Positions 27,970 to 36,666 are shown, counted from the stretch's first letter. The stretch is 64,000 nt of DNA from Bacteroidia bacterium (GCA_030430205.1 JAUIGE010000028.1:25733-89732), one strand, 5' to 3'. The notes: generated by a model from the sequence alone, not told the origin. Program-made: numbers and translations.

Positions 27970-29240
27970 GAATGAAAATGAGGGGGATAAAGCTGTTCAG
28001 CTAGATAAATATATACTTTTTTCTCCCATGTAGTGCAGAGTAAAAAATGTATTCCTCCTTCAGAAATGCCCAGTTTTGACCGTATCTCTTTGACACTCAA
28101 TTGTGCATATCGTTTGCTGATGTTCAAAGGCCCTTTTCCAAGTGCTTTCTTTATTTTTTTAGGCTGAAAAGGAAAGCTTTCCAATACGCGAAATACCCTG
28201 CCGGGGAAATTGTCCGGAACTTTTTCCGCAAAAAAATATCCCTCAGGATGATTGAATCCGCCTTTTTGGTCGGCAAAAATCCTCTGAGCCAGCTCTGCTG
28301 TTTTTCGGGCTTTGTAAAAAGCGACGTCGGGTTCGAGTATGTAGGGAAAGGGAAAGGGAGAGTTTGAGGCCTGTCCTGAGGCTTTGCGAAGGACCTGTCC
28401 TGAGGCTTTGCGAAGGATCGAGTACGAGTTCGAGTACGAATTGGGGTTTGAACTTAAAAAAGTTTGGAGTTGTCCTTTTCGAAGCATTTTTAGCTCGGTG
28501 AAAGCATTTTGCTTTTGCTGGCCGAAGATGCAATCTACCCACAGTTCCTTGCATTCATTGTCCACGGAAACGACCACGAGGCGGTATAGCTCGTGCTGAA
28601 AAATCTTTTCGGCCTCTGCCAGGTCGAAGAGGGGAGAAAGCTTGATGAGCAGGCGTTTGCTGTGCCTGCGGATCCAGGGCAGCAGCTCCGGGATGTTAGG
28701 CTGAAGTTTTTCGGGCAAGATCTGACGTTTGCCCTGGGCGTCGCGCCGGTCGGGATCTGCATAGATCAGGTCAAAGGCCGGGCCTGTATACTGAGACAAA
28801 AAAGCTTTTGCTTTTTGGTTGCGCACTTCGACCTGCAAAAGCTTCAGCTTTTGGAAGTTGTGCGCCGTGATGGCGGCGAGTCTTTCATCTGCTTCCAGGG
28901 CGATGCCTGATTGGAATTTTTTACCCAAATAAAAACTGTCTACCCCCAATCCGCAGCAAAGATCGAGAAAACGATCCCCTGAAATATCCTTCAAAGCGGC
29001 TGTCGCTTCACTGCTGGATTGCTCCAAAGCACGTGATGGGATAAGTGCCCTGGCCGCATAATAGGAGGGCAATTTCTTTTCGCTTTTTTGAAGATTATTG
29101 ATTTGGGCGTAAACTAAAGCTGGAAATTGCGCGTTACCCTTTCGTGATAATGCGAGTTTTACTACCTTTTCTTTGAGATTTTTTTCGATAAAATCTACAA
29201 TTAGAGGCTCATTTAGCAGGTTGATTTCTTCAAAGCTCAT
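27966..29240 (-). CDS. class I SAM methyltransferase with THUMP-like C-terminus
   Basis: A 424-residue protein. Motif I is FLDLCCGLGVDSFYLG near residue 90, then ALEADERLAAI and the DLIYADPDRRDAQGKRQ loop (motif IV-like D-P-D-R-R). The C-terminal half (YAQLSVKEIRSKLGISEGG) looks like the THUMP-like domain of a family thought to act on RNA. Residues about 258-300 (SYSNSYSILRKASGQVLRKASG) are low-complexity, coded by two tandem 24-bp REP-like copies and CGAGTA hexamers, and look like an in-frame insertion. It overlaps the glycosyltransferase by 4 nt. The RNA role is inferred from family. Confidence 0.75.
   Translation of the reverse strand: MSFEEINLLNEPLIVDFIEKNLKEKVVKLALSRKGNAQFPALVYAQINNLQKSEKKLPSYYAARALIPSRALEQSSSEATAALKDISGDRFLDLCCGLGVDSFYLGKKFQSGIALEADERLAAITAHNFQKLKLLQVEVRNQKAKAFLSQYTGPAFDLIYADPDRRDAQGKRQILPEKLQPNIPELLPWIRRHSKRLLIKLSPLFDLAEAEKIFQHELYRLVVVSVDNECKELWVDCIFGQQKQNAFTELKMLRKGQLQTFLSSNPNSYSNSYSILRKASGQVLRKASGQASNSPFPFPYILEPDVAFYKARKTAELAQRIFADQKGGFNHPEGYFFAEKVPDNFPGRVFRVLESFPFQPKKIKKALGKGPLNISKRYAQLSVKEIRSKLGISEGGIHFLLCTTWEKKVYIYLAEQLYPPHFHS
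28370..28443. repeat. REP-like 24-bp tandem copies and CGAGT(A/T) hexamers inside a CDS
   Basis: Two exact copies of a 24-bp unit starting CCTGTCCTGAGG and ending GCGAAGGA at 28370-28393 and 28394-28417, followed by CGAGT(A/T)-type hexamers to about 28443. All lie in frame inside the methyltransferase gene. A related REP-like sequence stands free at 36645-36666. Confidence 0.8.
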
Positions 29241-29270
29241 CTTTAGCAGTCTCTTGTCAACATTTTTTCT

Positions 29271-29278
29271 TATTTTTG
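29271..29278 (+). promoter_or_regulatory. -7 promoter box (TATTTTTG)
   Basis: TATTTTTG fits TAnnTTTG and lies 42 nt before the small lipoprotein ATG at 29320. Confidence 0.5.
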
Positions 29279-29319
29279 CCTAATAACGACTTCATGTGTC
29301 AAATCAAAAAGTCATCCTT

Positions 29320-29442
29320 ATGAAAATTGTAAAAAAAATCGTCATTGTTATTATGCTAGTAGGCTTTGTTGCTGCTATTTCGACTTCTTGCACAAGTAGC
29401 CGGAATGTCTGTCAGGCTAAGAAGATAGGTAACCACCGATAA
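29320..29442 (+). CDS. small lipoprotein (40 aa)
   Basis: ATG at 29320 opens a 40-residue frame: MKIVKKIVIVIMLVGFVAAI then STSCTSSRNVCQAKK and IGNHR before TAA. It has a Lys-rich n-region, a long hydrophobic core and a lipobox-like STSC, leaving a 17-residue, Cys- and basic-rich mature peptide. It is a stand-alone unit, flanked by a -7 box upstream and a strong terminator downstream, which supports it as a real gene despite its size. Tiny lipoproteins of this form recur in Bacteroidetes; their function is unknown. Confidence 0.65.
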   Translation: MKIVKKIVIVIMLVGFVAAISTSCTSSRNVCQAKKIGNHR

Positions 29443-29465
29443 ATTAGCATATAAATACAATAGTT

Positions 29466-29507
29466 AACCGCCCGGGCAAACAAGTCCGGGCGGTTTTCGT
29501 TTTTTTT
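29466..29507 (+). terminator. rho-independent terminator
   Basis: A perfect 10-bp stem, AACCGCCCGG (29466-29475) with CCGGGCGGTT (29486-29495), and a 10-nt loop, followed by a T-rich tract with one CG interruption. It ends the small lipoprotein transcript. The tail TTTTCGTTTTT resembles that of the terminator at 61509-61549. Confidence 0.85.
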
Positions 29508-29547
29508 ACCCCAAAATTTGTTCATACCATTTTGTCTTTTCCCTGTT

Positions 29548-29555
29548 TAACTTTG
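29548..29555 (+). promoter_or_regulatory. -7 promoter box (TAACTTTG)
   Basis: TAACTTTG fits TAnnTTTG and lies 22 nt before the PorZ-like gene start at 29578, directly after the terminator of the preceding gene. Confidence 0.55.
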
Positions 29556-29577
29556 GGCAATTCTAATTTTTTATTTC

Positions 29578-31884
29578 ATGTTAAGACATATCATTCTTCT
29601 GCTTCTCGGTACTTTGTTTGCTACCTCTATCCTCCAGGGACAAAATGGACTTCAAATTGGAGAGTGGCAGGATTATATCAGCCACAGACAAGCACTTCAG
29701 CTTGTTTACAGAAATGGTGAGACCTACACCATCACAAGAGGAGGGATGTTTAGCTACAAACACAGCTCCCAGGAGATTCGGACTTTCTCCACCATCCAGC
29801 AATTGCATTCTACAGATCCATCTACCATCTATCACGATGAGGTTTCGGGGATCATCTTTGTAGGATTTGAAGATGGCACCATCAATTTCTTTGAAGATCC
29901 CGACGATATGCGCTTCCTGACGGATATCCGGCGCAACAACTTCTTCACCCAAAAGGAAATCAATGATTTTGCGGGTGACGGAAACCGGCTGTATGTCGCC
30001 ACGGATTTTGGGGTGGTGGTCTACGATCTGAAAAACTTCCTCACCGTTTTTACCATCACCCAGATGGGCGAAAACCCCTCCAAATCGCCTGTGCAGAGCA
30101 TCAGCCTGAGCAATGGCAAGGTGTGGATTTCGCTGGGCGAATTTGGCCTGTATACCGCGCCTACCAATTCCATCAACCTGTCCGATCCTACTGTCTGGGA
30201 GCGGCAGGATGGCCAAAATGGCCTTCCTATGATAGATGCTTTGGATATTGCCAGCCTGGGCGATGAGGTTTTTGTGCGGGTAGATACGACCGTGTATAAG
30301 CGTAACCCGGACGGCAACTGGGCGATTGACGCTTATTTTGATGATACATGGGACTACCTCAGCGCCCAGCAGGGCGCGATCTCTGCTTCCCGCAACTCCC
30401 GTACCCGCACCCGAAAAATTTCGGGAGAGGAGCGCGAGTCCAACACACTCGGAAAAATACTGTCCAGTGCTGTCGTCGCAGACACGGTCTTCTTTGCCAA
30501 CAATTTCAATGGCATCCATCTCCTCCCTGGAAAGGGCGTACCTGTGCAGGAGGTGGTTCCTGCCGGTCCCTATTCCAATAACTGCACCCGCATTGTTGCG
30601 GGTAATGGGGAGTTTTATGTCGCGCCCAAAGGGCACGATGAGGCCTATAACCCCTCTCCTGATGCCAGTGGCATCTTTTACTACAACCCCAGCGATGGTT
30701 GGACACTGCTCAATAAATTTCAGGGCACCTTGCCCGATGAGGGAATGAATGAGCGATTTGCGCGCGCATATTATGATGTAAACAGCCGACAGGCTTACCT
30801 GGGCTCCTGGGGGCAGGGAATCATGCTCCTGAAAGACGGGCAGCCGCTGGCTACCTATACCTGCGAAAATTCAGGCCTCAGCCATGTAAGCGCCACCTGC
30901 AATGCAAATGACGATCAAAATACCCGCGTCAGCGGCATGGCTCTCGACCAAAATGGAACCTTCTGGGTGAGCATGTCCTTTGCACAGGAACCTTTGGTGG
31001 CGATGAAAGCAGATGGCAGTTGGGTGAAATTTCCCGGTAATCGCTTTGTCAACGCCAATTTCATTGACATGATTATAGATGACTATGGCACCAAATGGAT
31101 TCTCAACCGCAAAAATGGCATCCAGATTTTCAATGAAAACGGTACCATAGACGATTTTACTGACGACATCAACTTCCGCCTGACATCAGGCCTGAATCAG
31201 GGTTTTTTACCCTCAGACAATGTGCTTTCTATCGCCAAAGACAAAGACGGTTTTATCTGGGTGGGTTCAGATATTGGCGTTACGGTCTTTTTTGACCCCT
31301 TTTCTATCTCTCAGGGGAGGCCGATAGACGCCAGCTGTCCGGTCTTCAACCTGCGCTGTCTGCTCAAAGATGAGCAGATCAACGCCATCGCCGTAGACGG
31401 CGGCAACCGCAAATGGATGGGCACCAACAATGGTGTCTTCCTGGTCTCCGAAGACGGAGATGAGCTGATCGCCAACTTCAGGACGGACAACAGTCCGCTG
31501 CTCTCCAACAAGGTGTTGGATGTGACAGTCGATGGCAGCACAGGCGAAGTCTTCTTCGCCACCGACAAAGGCCTGATCTCCTATCAGGGAGATGCGACAG
31601 AAGGCGCTTCGCGCTGTACAGATGTGCTCGTCTACCCCAATCCGGTCTTCCATAGCTTCGATGGCCTGATCACCATACGCGGCTCCGCGTCCAGCTCCAA
31701 AGTGCGCATCACCACAGTGACGGGCATGCTCGTCAAGGAGTTGACAGCAGAAGGTGGCACCGCCACCTGGGATGGCTATGACCTCTATGGCAACCGGGTA
31801 GCCTCAGGGATTTACCTGGCGCTGATTTCGCGGAATGATGGGGAAAGGGCTTGTGTGGGGAAGTTTTCGGTGATTAATCGGTAG
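29578..31884 (+). CDS. porZ: T9SS component PorZ-like propeller protein with sorting domain
   Basis: A 768-residue exported protein, close to the length of known PorZ. The signal peptide ends near LQGQ, then comes GLQIGEWQDYISHRQALQLVYRNG, the typical PorZ start. Two-component-regulator-type propeller blades follow (VWISLGEFGLYT, IDDYGTKWILNRKNGIQIF, DKDGFIWVGSDIGVTVF, GGNRKWMGTNNGVFLV). A C-terminal sorting domain (VLVYPNPVFHSFDG... KFSVINR) is present, as in PorZ. By family knowledge PorZ is a surface member of the T9SS attachment complex that supplies anionic lipopolysaccharide for cargo anchoring. Confidence 0.75.
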   Translation: MLRHIILLLLGTLFATSILQGQNGLQIGEWQDYISHRQALQLVYRNGETYTITRGGMFSYKHSSQEIRTFSTIQQLHSTDPSTIYHDEVSGIIFVGFEDGTINFFEDPDDMRFLTDIRRNNFFTQKEINDFAGDGNRLYVATDFGVVVYDLKNFLTVFTITQMGENPSKSPVQSISLSNGKVWISLGEFGLYTAPTNSINLSDPTVWERQDGQNGLPMIDALDIASLGDEVFVRVDTTVYKRNPDGNWAIDAYFDDTWDYLSAQQGAISASRNSRTRTRKISGEERESNTLGKILSSAVVADTVFFANNFNGIHLLPGKGVPVQEVVPAGPYSNNCTRIVAGNGEFYVAPKGHDEAYNPSPDASGIFYYNPSDGWTLLNKFQGTLPDEGMNERFARAYYDVNSRQAYLGSWGQGIMLLKDGQPLATYTCENSGLSHVSATCNANDDQNTRVSGMALDQNGTFWVSMSFAQEPLVAMKADGSWVKFPGNRFVNANFIDMIIDDYGTKWILNRKNGIQIFNENGTIDDFTDDINFRLTSGLNQGFLPSDNVLSIAKDKDGFIWVGSDIGVTVFFDPFSISQGRPIDASCPVFNLRCLLKDEQINAIAVDGGNRKWMGTNNGVFLVSEDGDELIANFRTDNSPLLSNKVLDVTVDGSTGEVFFATDKGLISYQGDATEGASRCTDVLVYPNPVFHSFDGLITIRGSASSSKVRITTVTGMLVKELTAEGGTATWDGYDLYGNRVASGIYLALISRNDGERACVGKFSVINR

Positions 31885-31887
31885 GGC

Positions 31888-33549
31888 TTAGCGCATTTCG
31901 ATGCGCTCTACCCACTGCCCCTGCTCATCTACGATGAGCAAAAAGTACATGCCAGCGGCATATTCTCCCATCTCCAGCTGATGCAGGGAGCTCCCTGCCT
32001 GGAGTTGCAATGGCTGCCGGAGCAGCACCTGCCCGCTTGCTGAAAGCAAGCTGAGATGGGCCAGGCCCGCCTCCCGGCGGTGAAAACGAAGGCTAATGCC
32101 TTCAGCCTTGCGTGCAGGAACAGGAAAAGCTTCCAGGCTATTTTCCCTATACTGAAAGCTCAGCAGGACTTCCTGGGAGAACTGGCGGTTGCCCGCAGCA
32201 TCTATCGCTACCAGGCGGTAGCTGGCTTCGCCGATCAGCGGCGCTTCATCCCGCAGCATATAGCTCGCCCCCGGGCGATCCATGGGAAGTTGGCCTATGC
32301 CCACAAAGGCCTCTCCCGGCGCTGCGCGCTCGATCTCAAAGCCGACGAAGTCGGAGTATTCGCTATCCTGCCACCGCAGTTCTACTGCCCTGGGGCCAGG
32401 CGTAGCCTGGAGGGAGAGATTGCCCAGGGCAAGGATGGAGGGCTGGGACTTCATCACGTGGAGGCCACGGGTGATATCTGAGGCGATGATATTGCCGGAA
32501 GGCAGGTAGGGATATACCCCCCAGCAGCCGTCATATCCGCTATAGTTGCTGTTGTTGGGTTCTGTGTCATAGTAGCTGACATTCACGGGTTGGGTAGGAT
32601 CGCTGATGTTGTAGATCTGCACACCTTCATGATAGTAGGAAATGTAGACGGAGTCTCCTTTGACAAAAGGATTGTGTGCGATGCTGTTGGAGGCGGTGGG
32701 AGCCAGCATGGCAGACTTGATGGTGCCTACCACAGCCGGATTGTTCATGTCGGAAATATCCAAAACCTTGAGGTAACGGTTGTGTGATTCATCTGCGAAG
32801 ATGAGGTGCTGGCCATCGTCTGTGAGCCAACTGCTGTGGTTATAGCCCTGGTTGCTGTAGTTGGTAAATGCCATCAGGGTGATCGGAAGGGTTGGAACCT
32901 GCATATCATAGGCATACAGCCCATTCCAGCCGTGTGAACAGTAAGCGGTATCATTTCTCACAAATACATCATGGATATAGCCTCCGGGCAGGTTGATGCT
33001 GGCAAGCAAAGTCGGTGAAGCCGGATTGCTGGAGATATCCAGCACGATGATGCCGTTTCTGCGTGTATCAGAACCGACCACATAGAGCCTTCCTGCATTT
33101 TCATCGATGAAGATATTGTGAGCTGTCTCAAAGAAAATATTGCTGTCATAGACCTTGGTGACGCGATTGGGCAGATCTGCCAGGTCAAATATCTGCAAAC
33201 CCGAGGGGGTGCTGGGGTCCGTTTCATCGGCTACGCCATAGGCGTAATGGCCATAGGTCTTGAAGTCTCGCCAGAGACAGAGGGGATAGCCACCATTGAT
33301 GCGGGTCACTTCCCGGGGATTGTAAGGATTGGTCACTTCCAGGAAAATGGTTCCTACCACCGTTCCCAAAATCGCGTATTCCCGCCCATTGTGGCTATAT
33401 CCCCAAATGTCATTATAATAAATGCCCGAGCGATTGGGCAGGCTGTTGTCATCCCAATTGCTGTAAAGCTGCATATTGAGCGATTGCTGGGCCTGACTTA
33501 GGATACAGAAGGAGAGGAGGAGGAATAAGAGGAAGGGATGCTTTTGCAT
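31888..33549 (-). CDS. choice-of-anchor-B / LVIVD-repeat T9SS protein
   Basis: A 553-residue exported protein. Signal peptide MQKHPFLLFLLLSFCILSQA. Then propeller-like repeats with the choice-of-anchor-B pattern: NDIWGYSHNGREYAILG, VGTIFLEVTNPYNPREV, LQIFDLADLPNRV, VLDISDMNNPAVVG, VQIYNISDPTQPVNV. The D-(I/V)-S-(D/N)-P-x-x-P phrase recurs five times. The C-terminal ~80 residues (LEAFPVPARKAEGISLRF... GMYFLLIVDEQGQWVERI) are a sorting domain. Secreted or surface anchored, function unknown. It converges on porZ with 3 nt between. Confidence 0.8.
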   Translation of the reverse strand: MQKHPFLLFLLLSFCILSQAQQSLNMQLYSNWDDNSLPNRSGIYYNDIWGYSHNGREYAILGTVVGTIFLEVTNPYNPREVTRINGGYPLCLWRDFKTYGHYAYGVADETDPSTPSGLQIFDLADLPNRVTKVYDSNIFFETAHNIFIDENAGRLYVVGSDTRRNGIIVLDISSNPASPTLLASINLPGGYIHDVFVRNDTAYCSHGWNGLYAYDMQVPTLPITLMAFTNYSNQGYNHSSWLTDDGQHLIFADESHNRYLKVLDISDMNNPAVVGTIKSAMLAPTASNSIAHNPFVKGDSVYISYYHEGVQIYNISDPTQPVNVSYYDTEPNNSNYSGYDGCWGVYPYLPSGNIIASDITRGLHVMKSQPSILALGNLSLQATPGPRAVELRWQDSEYSDFVGFEIERAAPGEAFVGIGQLPMDRPGASYMLRDEAPLIGEASYRLVAIDAAGNRQFSQEVLLSFQYRENSLEAFPVPARKAEGISLRFHRREAGLAHLSLLSASGQVLLRQPLQLQAGSSLHQLEMGEYAAGMYFLLIVDEQGQWVERIEMR

Positions 33550-33576
33550 GGAGTGTTGGGTTAAAAAAGCAGAGGA

Positions 33577-34081
33577 CTATTTTTTGATCCGCCATGCTTT
33601 TTTCCTTATAGAATCGGAATCAATATCTCGGTTTTCAGTACAGGACAATTTTTCAGGAAAGTCCCCCAAAGTCCCGAAGGGACGCCATATTCAGCATGGG
33701 GCGAAGCCCCATGAAGGTAAATGCCTCCAATAGAAGTCCTGAAAGGACGGCATATCTTAGGAAGCCATGGCTAATATATCGCCCTTTCAGGGCTTTAAGA
33801 CCTGGTGTGAATCGAATGATCGGGCTTTGCCCGATCGTAGTATATAGCGTCCCTTCAGGACTTTGAGGATGTTTATTATTCATGACTTTCATTTTTTGTC
33901 CTGTACTAATATCTCGGTTAATAAAAAGGCCAGCAGATTGAAAAAAATCATAAGGTTCGTCAGATTCTTTTTCAACTATATATTTGATCTTCACTTCAAT
34001 AAAAGTGAATTGTTGCAGCAATTCTAATAAGAAGCTTTGCTTGCTTTGATCTTTTAGTTTAATGATAATCTGATCCATCAT
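33577..34081 (-). pseudogene. antitoxin-like gene split by a MITE
   Basis: The 5' part encodes MMDQIIIKLKDQSKQSF, then FFQSAGLFINRDI, the second half of a small type II antitoxin family with a (F)F..AG.(W/F).(D/N)RDI end. The frame then enters a 274-bp element and reads nonsense to 33653. If the element and one copy of a 12-bp duplication are removed, the frame continues DSDSIRKKAWRIKK and stops at 33577, giving a complete protein of about 72 residues whose tail fits the family. No toxin gene is next to it. The product is likely inactive or unstable. Confidence 0.8.
33634..33907. mobile_element. MITE-like multi-hairpin element with 12-bp target duplication
   Basis: About 274 bp. Ends: AGTACAGGACAA (33637-33648) and its exact inverse TTGTCCTGTACT (33896-33907), with a second matching GAAAGTC/GACTTTC just inside. 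Flanked by direct copies of AATATCTCGGTT at 33622-33633 and 33908-33919. Inside are short hairpins: GTCCC-GAA-GGGAC (33671-33683), CATGGGGC-GAA-GCCCCATG (33695-33713), GTCCT-GAA-AGGAC (33736-33748) and GATCGGGC-TTT-GCCCGATC (33818-33836). It has no transposase gene, so it would need one in trans. Three extra bases (TTC) separate the left duplication from the repeat. Confidence 0.85.
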
Positions 34082-34116
34082 ACCTAAACTTACGCAATTC
34101 TCTATATCGGGTCAAC

Positions 34117-36495
34117 TTATTCCAAAGGAATCTCCATCCTCAAAATAATATTCCGGCCCTGCTCGGGCACATTGATCAGCCGGTAGCGGCTGAGGGCGTT
34201 GAGGTAGGTCGTATTGAGCAGATTCTGGGCGCGCAGGCGCAGTTGCAGGCTGTGCTTGCCTACAACAAGCTTCCAGCCCATCGAAAGATGGATGAGATTA
34301 TAGGCGGGTGTTGCCCGCTCATTGCGGTCTACGCGGTCGGGGCCGTTGGCCAGGTGGTAATGGTCGCTGAGGCTCAGGTAAAAATCTTTGCCTGCAAAAA
34401 ATGCCGCTTTGCGGTATTCGATACTTGTGAGCAGCGAAGGCTGAGGCGTAAAAGGCAGCGAAAGGCTGGAAGAAAGATTGATGTTCCAGACATATTCGGC
34501 GGCTTGTTTCAGGAAAAGATGGGGGCTAAGCTGGTAAGTCCAGCTCAACTCAAATCCGCTATAAAGCGCATCATTTTGTTCATATCGGTAAATCTGACCC
34601 GCCTCTGGCAGAGGCGAAAATTTCGCCTGCGGCGCCAGGTATATGAAGCCTTCAAAAAAATTGAAGTAGCCTGCCCACTCCGCCTCTAAGCGTTCGCTTT
34701 GAAAAAGCAGGCTGGCATCCAGCTGATATCCCTTTTCAGAGCTGAGCGCAGGGTTTCCCTGCTCATGACGGAATGTGCCGTGATGCACACCATTGGCCAC
34801 CGTCTCCGCGGGATAGGGGATGCGGAAGCTTTTGCCCAGATTCAATTTCAGGAAAAGCCGATCCGGCCTGAGGGAATAATTCATTCCCAGGCTCGCCGAC
34901 CAGTTAAAAAAGGGATCATCGGTGGCCGGTGAATGGAGCGAATCTGTGATGGTACCATTGCTGGTATAGACATAGCGCTGACCGAAGTCGGTCTGGTTGT
35001 GACCGTAGTCGAGGCGGATGCCGCCGGATAGCAGCAGCCGGGGCTGCGGCTTGTATTCGCACAGGCCGAACATGCCGGACCTAAACACCTGAAAGTCAGG
35101 CAGCAAATACTCAAAGCCGCCAGCGCGGTTTTGCTGGTGTTGGGCGTTCAGGCCGATGACGGCCTTCCATTGCTCACTGATGTGATGCTCCAGATGCGCA
35201 TTGGCGCTGAGGGTTTGCAGGCGAAGCGCAAGCGCGAGCGTATGGGTGGGATCAACCTCCGGCAGGTTGTGAAAGTCGGGAAAGGAATATTCTGACCGCT
35301 GGTTGCTCTGATATCCCAGGTTGATATTCACATGGCTTTTCCCCAAATAAATCATCTGGTTGAAAGCAATTTTGTGGTGGTTCACAGCCTGTGAAGGGAA
35401 ATCTATATCCCGCTGGTTAAAATCGGGATTCATGCTGTAAGCCAGCGGAAGACCTACCGCTGCCGGCAACATGCCCGCCGCTAATTGATAATAGCGGTAA
35501 GTCAGGCTGCTTAGCCCCCAGCTTTTCACCATACCCAGCGAAACATGGGCGCTCTTTTCATGGCCAGCCGTGTTTTTTAGCTTTTGATCAAAAACAGGAA
35601 AGACAAAACCCTGATACACAAAGGAATCCACCGGAACGCGATAATCCCCAAAATCCTGTTGGCTGTAACGCGCTGTAGCGTAGATATTCCTGCGGTTTGC
35701 CCGCACATAGGCAGAGCCGCCGATGTGTTGGTTGTTGCTTTGGTAGACAGCCAGCACGCCGCCAGAAAGGCTGTTTTCTTTGGGAATGGCAGGTGCCATC
35801 ACATTGATCGCACCACCAAGGCCGTCAGAGCCATACTGTAGAGAGGCTGGCCCTTTGACGATTTCTACCCTTTCTACTGCGAAAGGATCCACCTCCAGGC
35901 CATGGTCATTGCCCCATTGCTGGCCTTCCTGCTTGATGCCATCCTGTGTAAGCAGGATGCGATTGGAAGACAATCCCCGGATCACTGGCTTGGCGATGCC
36001 TACGCCTACATTGATGGCGCTGATGCCCGGCAACTGCTCGATGCTGTTGACAAAAGTGGTCTGGCTGTTTTGAGCAAGCTCTTCGGTAGAAAGATGAGCC
36101 GCTGAAAGCGTGGATTCCTGCTTGGCGTGCTCATCTGTGATGACGATTTCATCCAGCTGATGATGGGCCGCATGGAGGGTGATCAGCAGCTCTTTTTGCG
36201 TGGGCAAAAATTTCTTTTCAAGCTTTTCAAATCCCAGAAATGATACCCGCAACCGGTAGGCACCCGCAGGGGATATGGGAAACTGAAAGCGTCCCTCCTT
36301 ATTGGTGTAGGTAAAATTGCTGTCGGGGAGTTGCAGCACACTTGCCCCGGCAAGCGGGCTTCCCGATTCATCCTGTACCAGGCCGTTGATCTGGGCAGGC
36401 AGGAAGGAATAGGTGGAAAAGGAAAAGAGCAGAAAAAGTAGCAAAGCCCCAAAGTTCGCCGACATACTTATCCTCCGTCTGATTTTTGTTTTCAT
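34117..36495 (-). CDS. TonB-dependent outer-membrane receptor
   Basis: About 792 residues from MKTKIRRRISMSANFG; Met25 of the longer frame (36465) is an alternative that fits the promoter better. Order: signal peptide to LPAQ, carboxypeptidase-regulatory-like domain (INGLVQDESGSPLAGASVLQ), plug (LDEIVITDEH, PVIRGLSSNRILLTQDG, VERVEIVKGPASLQYGSDGLGGAINV), and a 22-strand-type barrel ending in LINVPEQGRNIILRMEIPLE. Substrate uncertain. A 17-bp palindrome upstream and the divergent DUF4625-like lipoprotein with a CHGH motif suggest a metal (Zn?) uptake role. Confidence 0.9.
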   Translation of the reverse strand: MKTKIRRRISMSANFGALLLFLLFSFSTYSFLPAQINGLVQDESGSPLAGASVLQLPDSNFTYTNKEGRFQFPISPAGAYRLRVSFLGFEKLEKKFLPTQKELLITLHAAHHQLDEIVITDEHAKQESTLSAAHLSTEELAQNSQTTFVNSIEQLPGISAINVGVGIAKPVIRGLSSNRILLTQDGIKQEGQQWGNDHGLEVDPFAVERVEIVKGPASLQYGSDGLGGAINVMAPAIPKENSLSGGVLAVYQSNNQHIGGSAYVRANRRNIYATARYSQQDFGDYRVPVDSFVYQGFVFPVFDQKLKNTAGHEKSAHVSLGMVKSWGLSSLTYRYYQLAAGMLPAAVGLPLAYSMNPDFNQRDIDFPSQAVNHHKIAFNQMIYLGKSHVNINLGYQSNQRSEYSFPDFHNLPEVDPTHTLALALRLQTLSANAHLEHHISEQWKAVIGLNAQHQQNRAGGFEYLLPDFQVFRSGMFGLCEYKPQPRLLLSGGIRLDYGHNQTDFGQRYVYTSNGTITDSLHSPATDDPFFNWSASLGMNYSLRPDRLFLKLNLGKSFRIPYPAETVANGVHHGTFRHEQGNPALSSEKGYQLDASLLFQSERLEAEWAGYFNFFEGFIYLAPQAKFSPLPEAGQIYRYEQNDALYSGFELSWTYQLSPHLFLKQAAEYVWNINLSSSLSLPFTPQPSLLTSIEYRKAAFFAGKDFYLSLSDHYHLANGPDRVDRNERATPAYNLIHLSMGWKLVVGKHSLQLRLRAQNLLNTTYLNALSRYRLINVPEQGRNIILRMEIPLE

Positions 36496-36502
36496 AGGTC
36501 GG

Positions 36503-36510
36503 CAAAAGTA
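36503..36510 (-). promoter_or_regulatory. -7 promoter box (TACTTTTG) of the TonB receptor gene
   Basis: Read on the minus strand, TACTTTTG fits TAnnTTTG and ends 7 nt before the ATG at 36495. The mRNA would be almost leaderless if that start is used, or have a short leader if Met25 (36465) is used. Confidence 0.5.
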
Positions 36511-36520
36511 AAAAAACTTT

Positions 36521-36537
36521 TTGCAACAGTGTTGCAA
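36521..36537. promoter_or_regulatory. 17-bp palindromic operator TTGCAACA-g-TGTTGCAA
   Basis: Perfect 8-bp arms with a single central base, located just upstream of the -7 box of the TonB receptor gene, overlapping the -33 region. The shape and position fit a Fur/Zur-type metal repressor site; which regulator binds is an inference. Confidence 0.6.
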
Positions 36538-36644
36538 TTTTGATATTAAGCTTGCAGTTTTGTTTCCAAAATGAATAAGGTATGCGAATCAAGAGTTGGA
36601 TACATGGAGCCTTGAATCTGAGCCTGATTTCCTGATTGTGAGAG

Positions 36645-36666
36645 CCTGCCCTGAGCTTGTCGAAGG
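36645..36666. repeat. REP-like sequence
   Basis: A single 22-bp copy, from CCTGCCCTGAG to TGTCGAAGG, of the widespread REP-like family. It is related to the tandem copies inside the methyltransferase at 28370-28417 and lies between the divergent TonB receptor and DUF4625-like genes. Confidence 0.55.

Noticed and set aside
29581..30636. Long minus-strand open frame (351 codons) over the PorZ-like gene
   Set aside because: It lies fully antisense to a protein with a signal peptide, propeller repeats and sorting domain, and its own translation has no recognisable pattern.
33634..33907. Insertion sequence with transposase
   Set aside because: The element is only about 274 bp and codes for no transposase; it is called a non-autonomous MITE instead.
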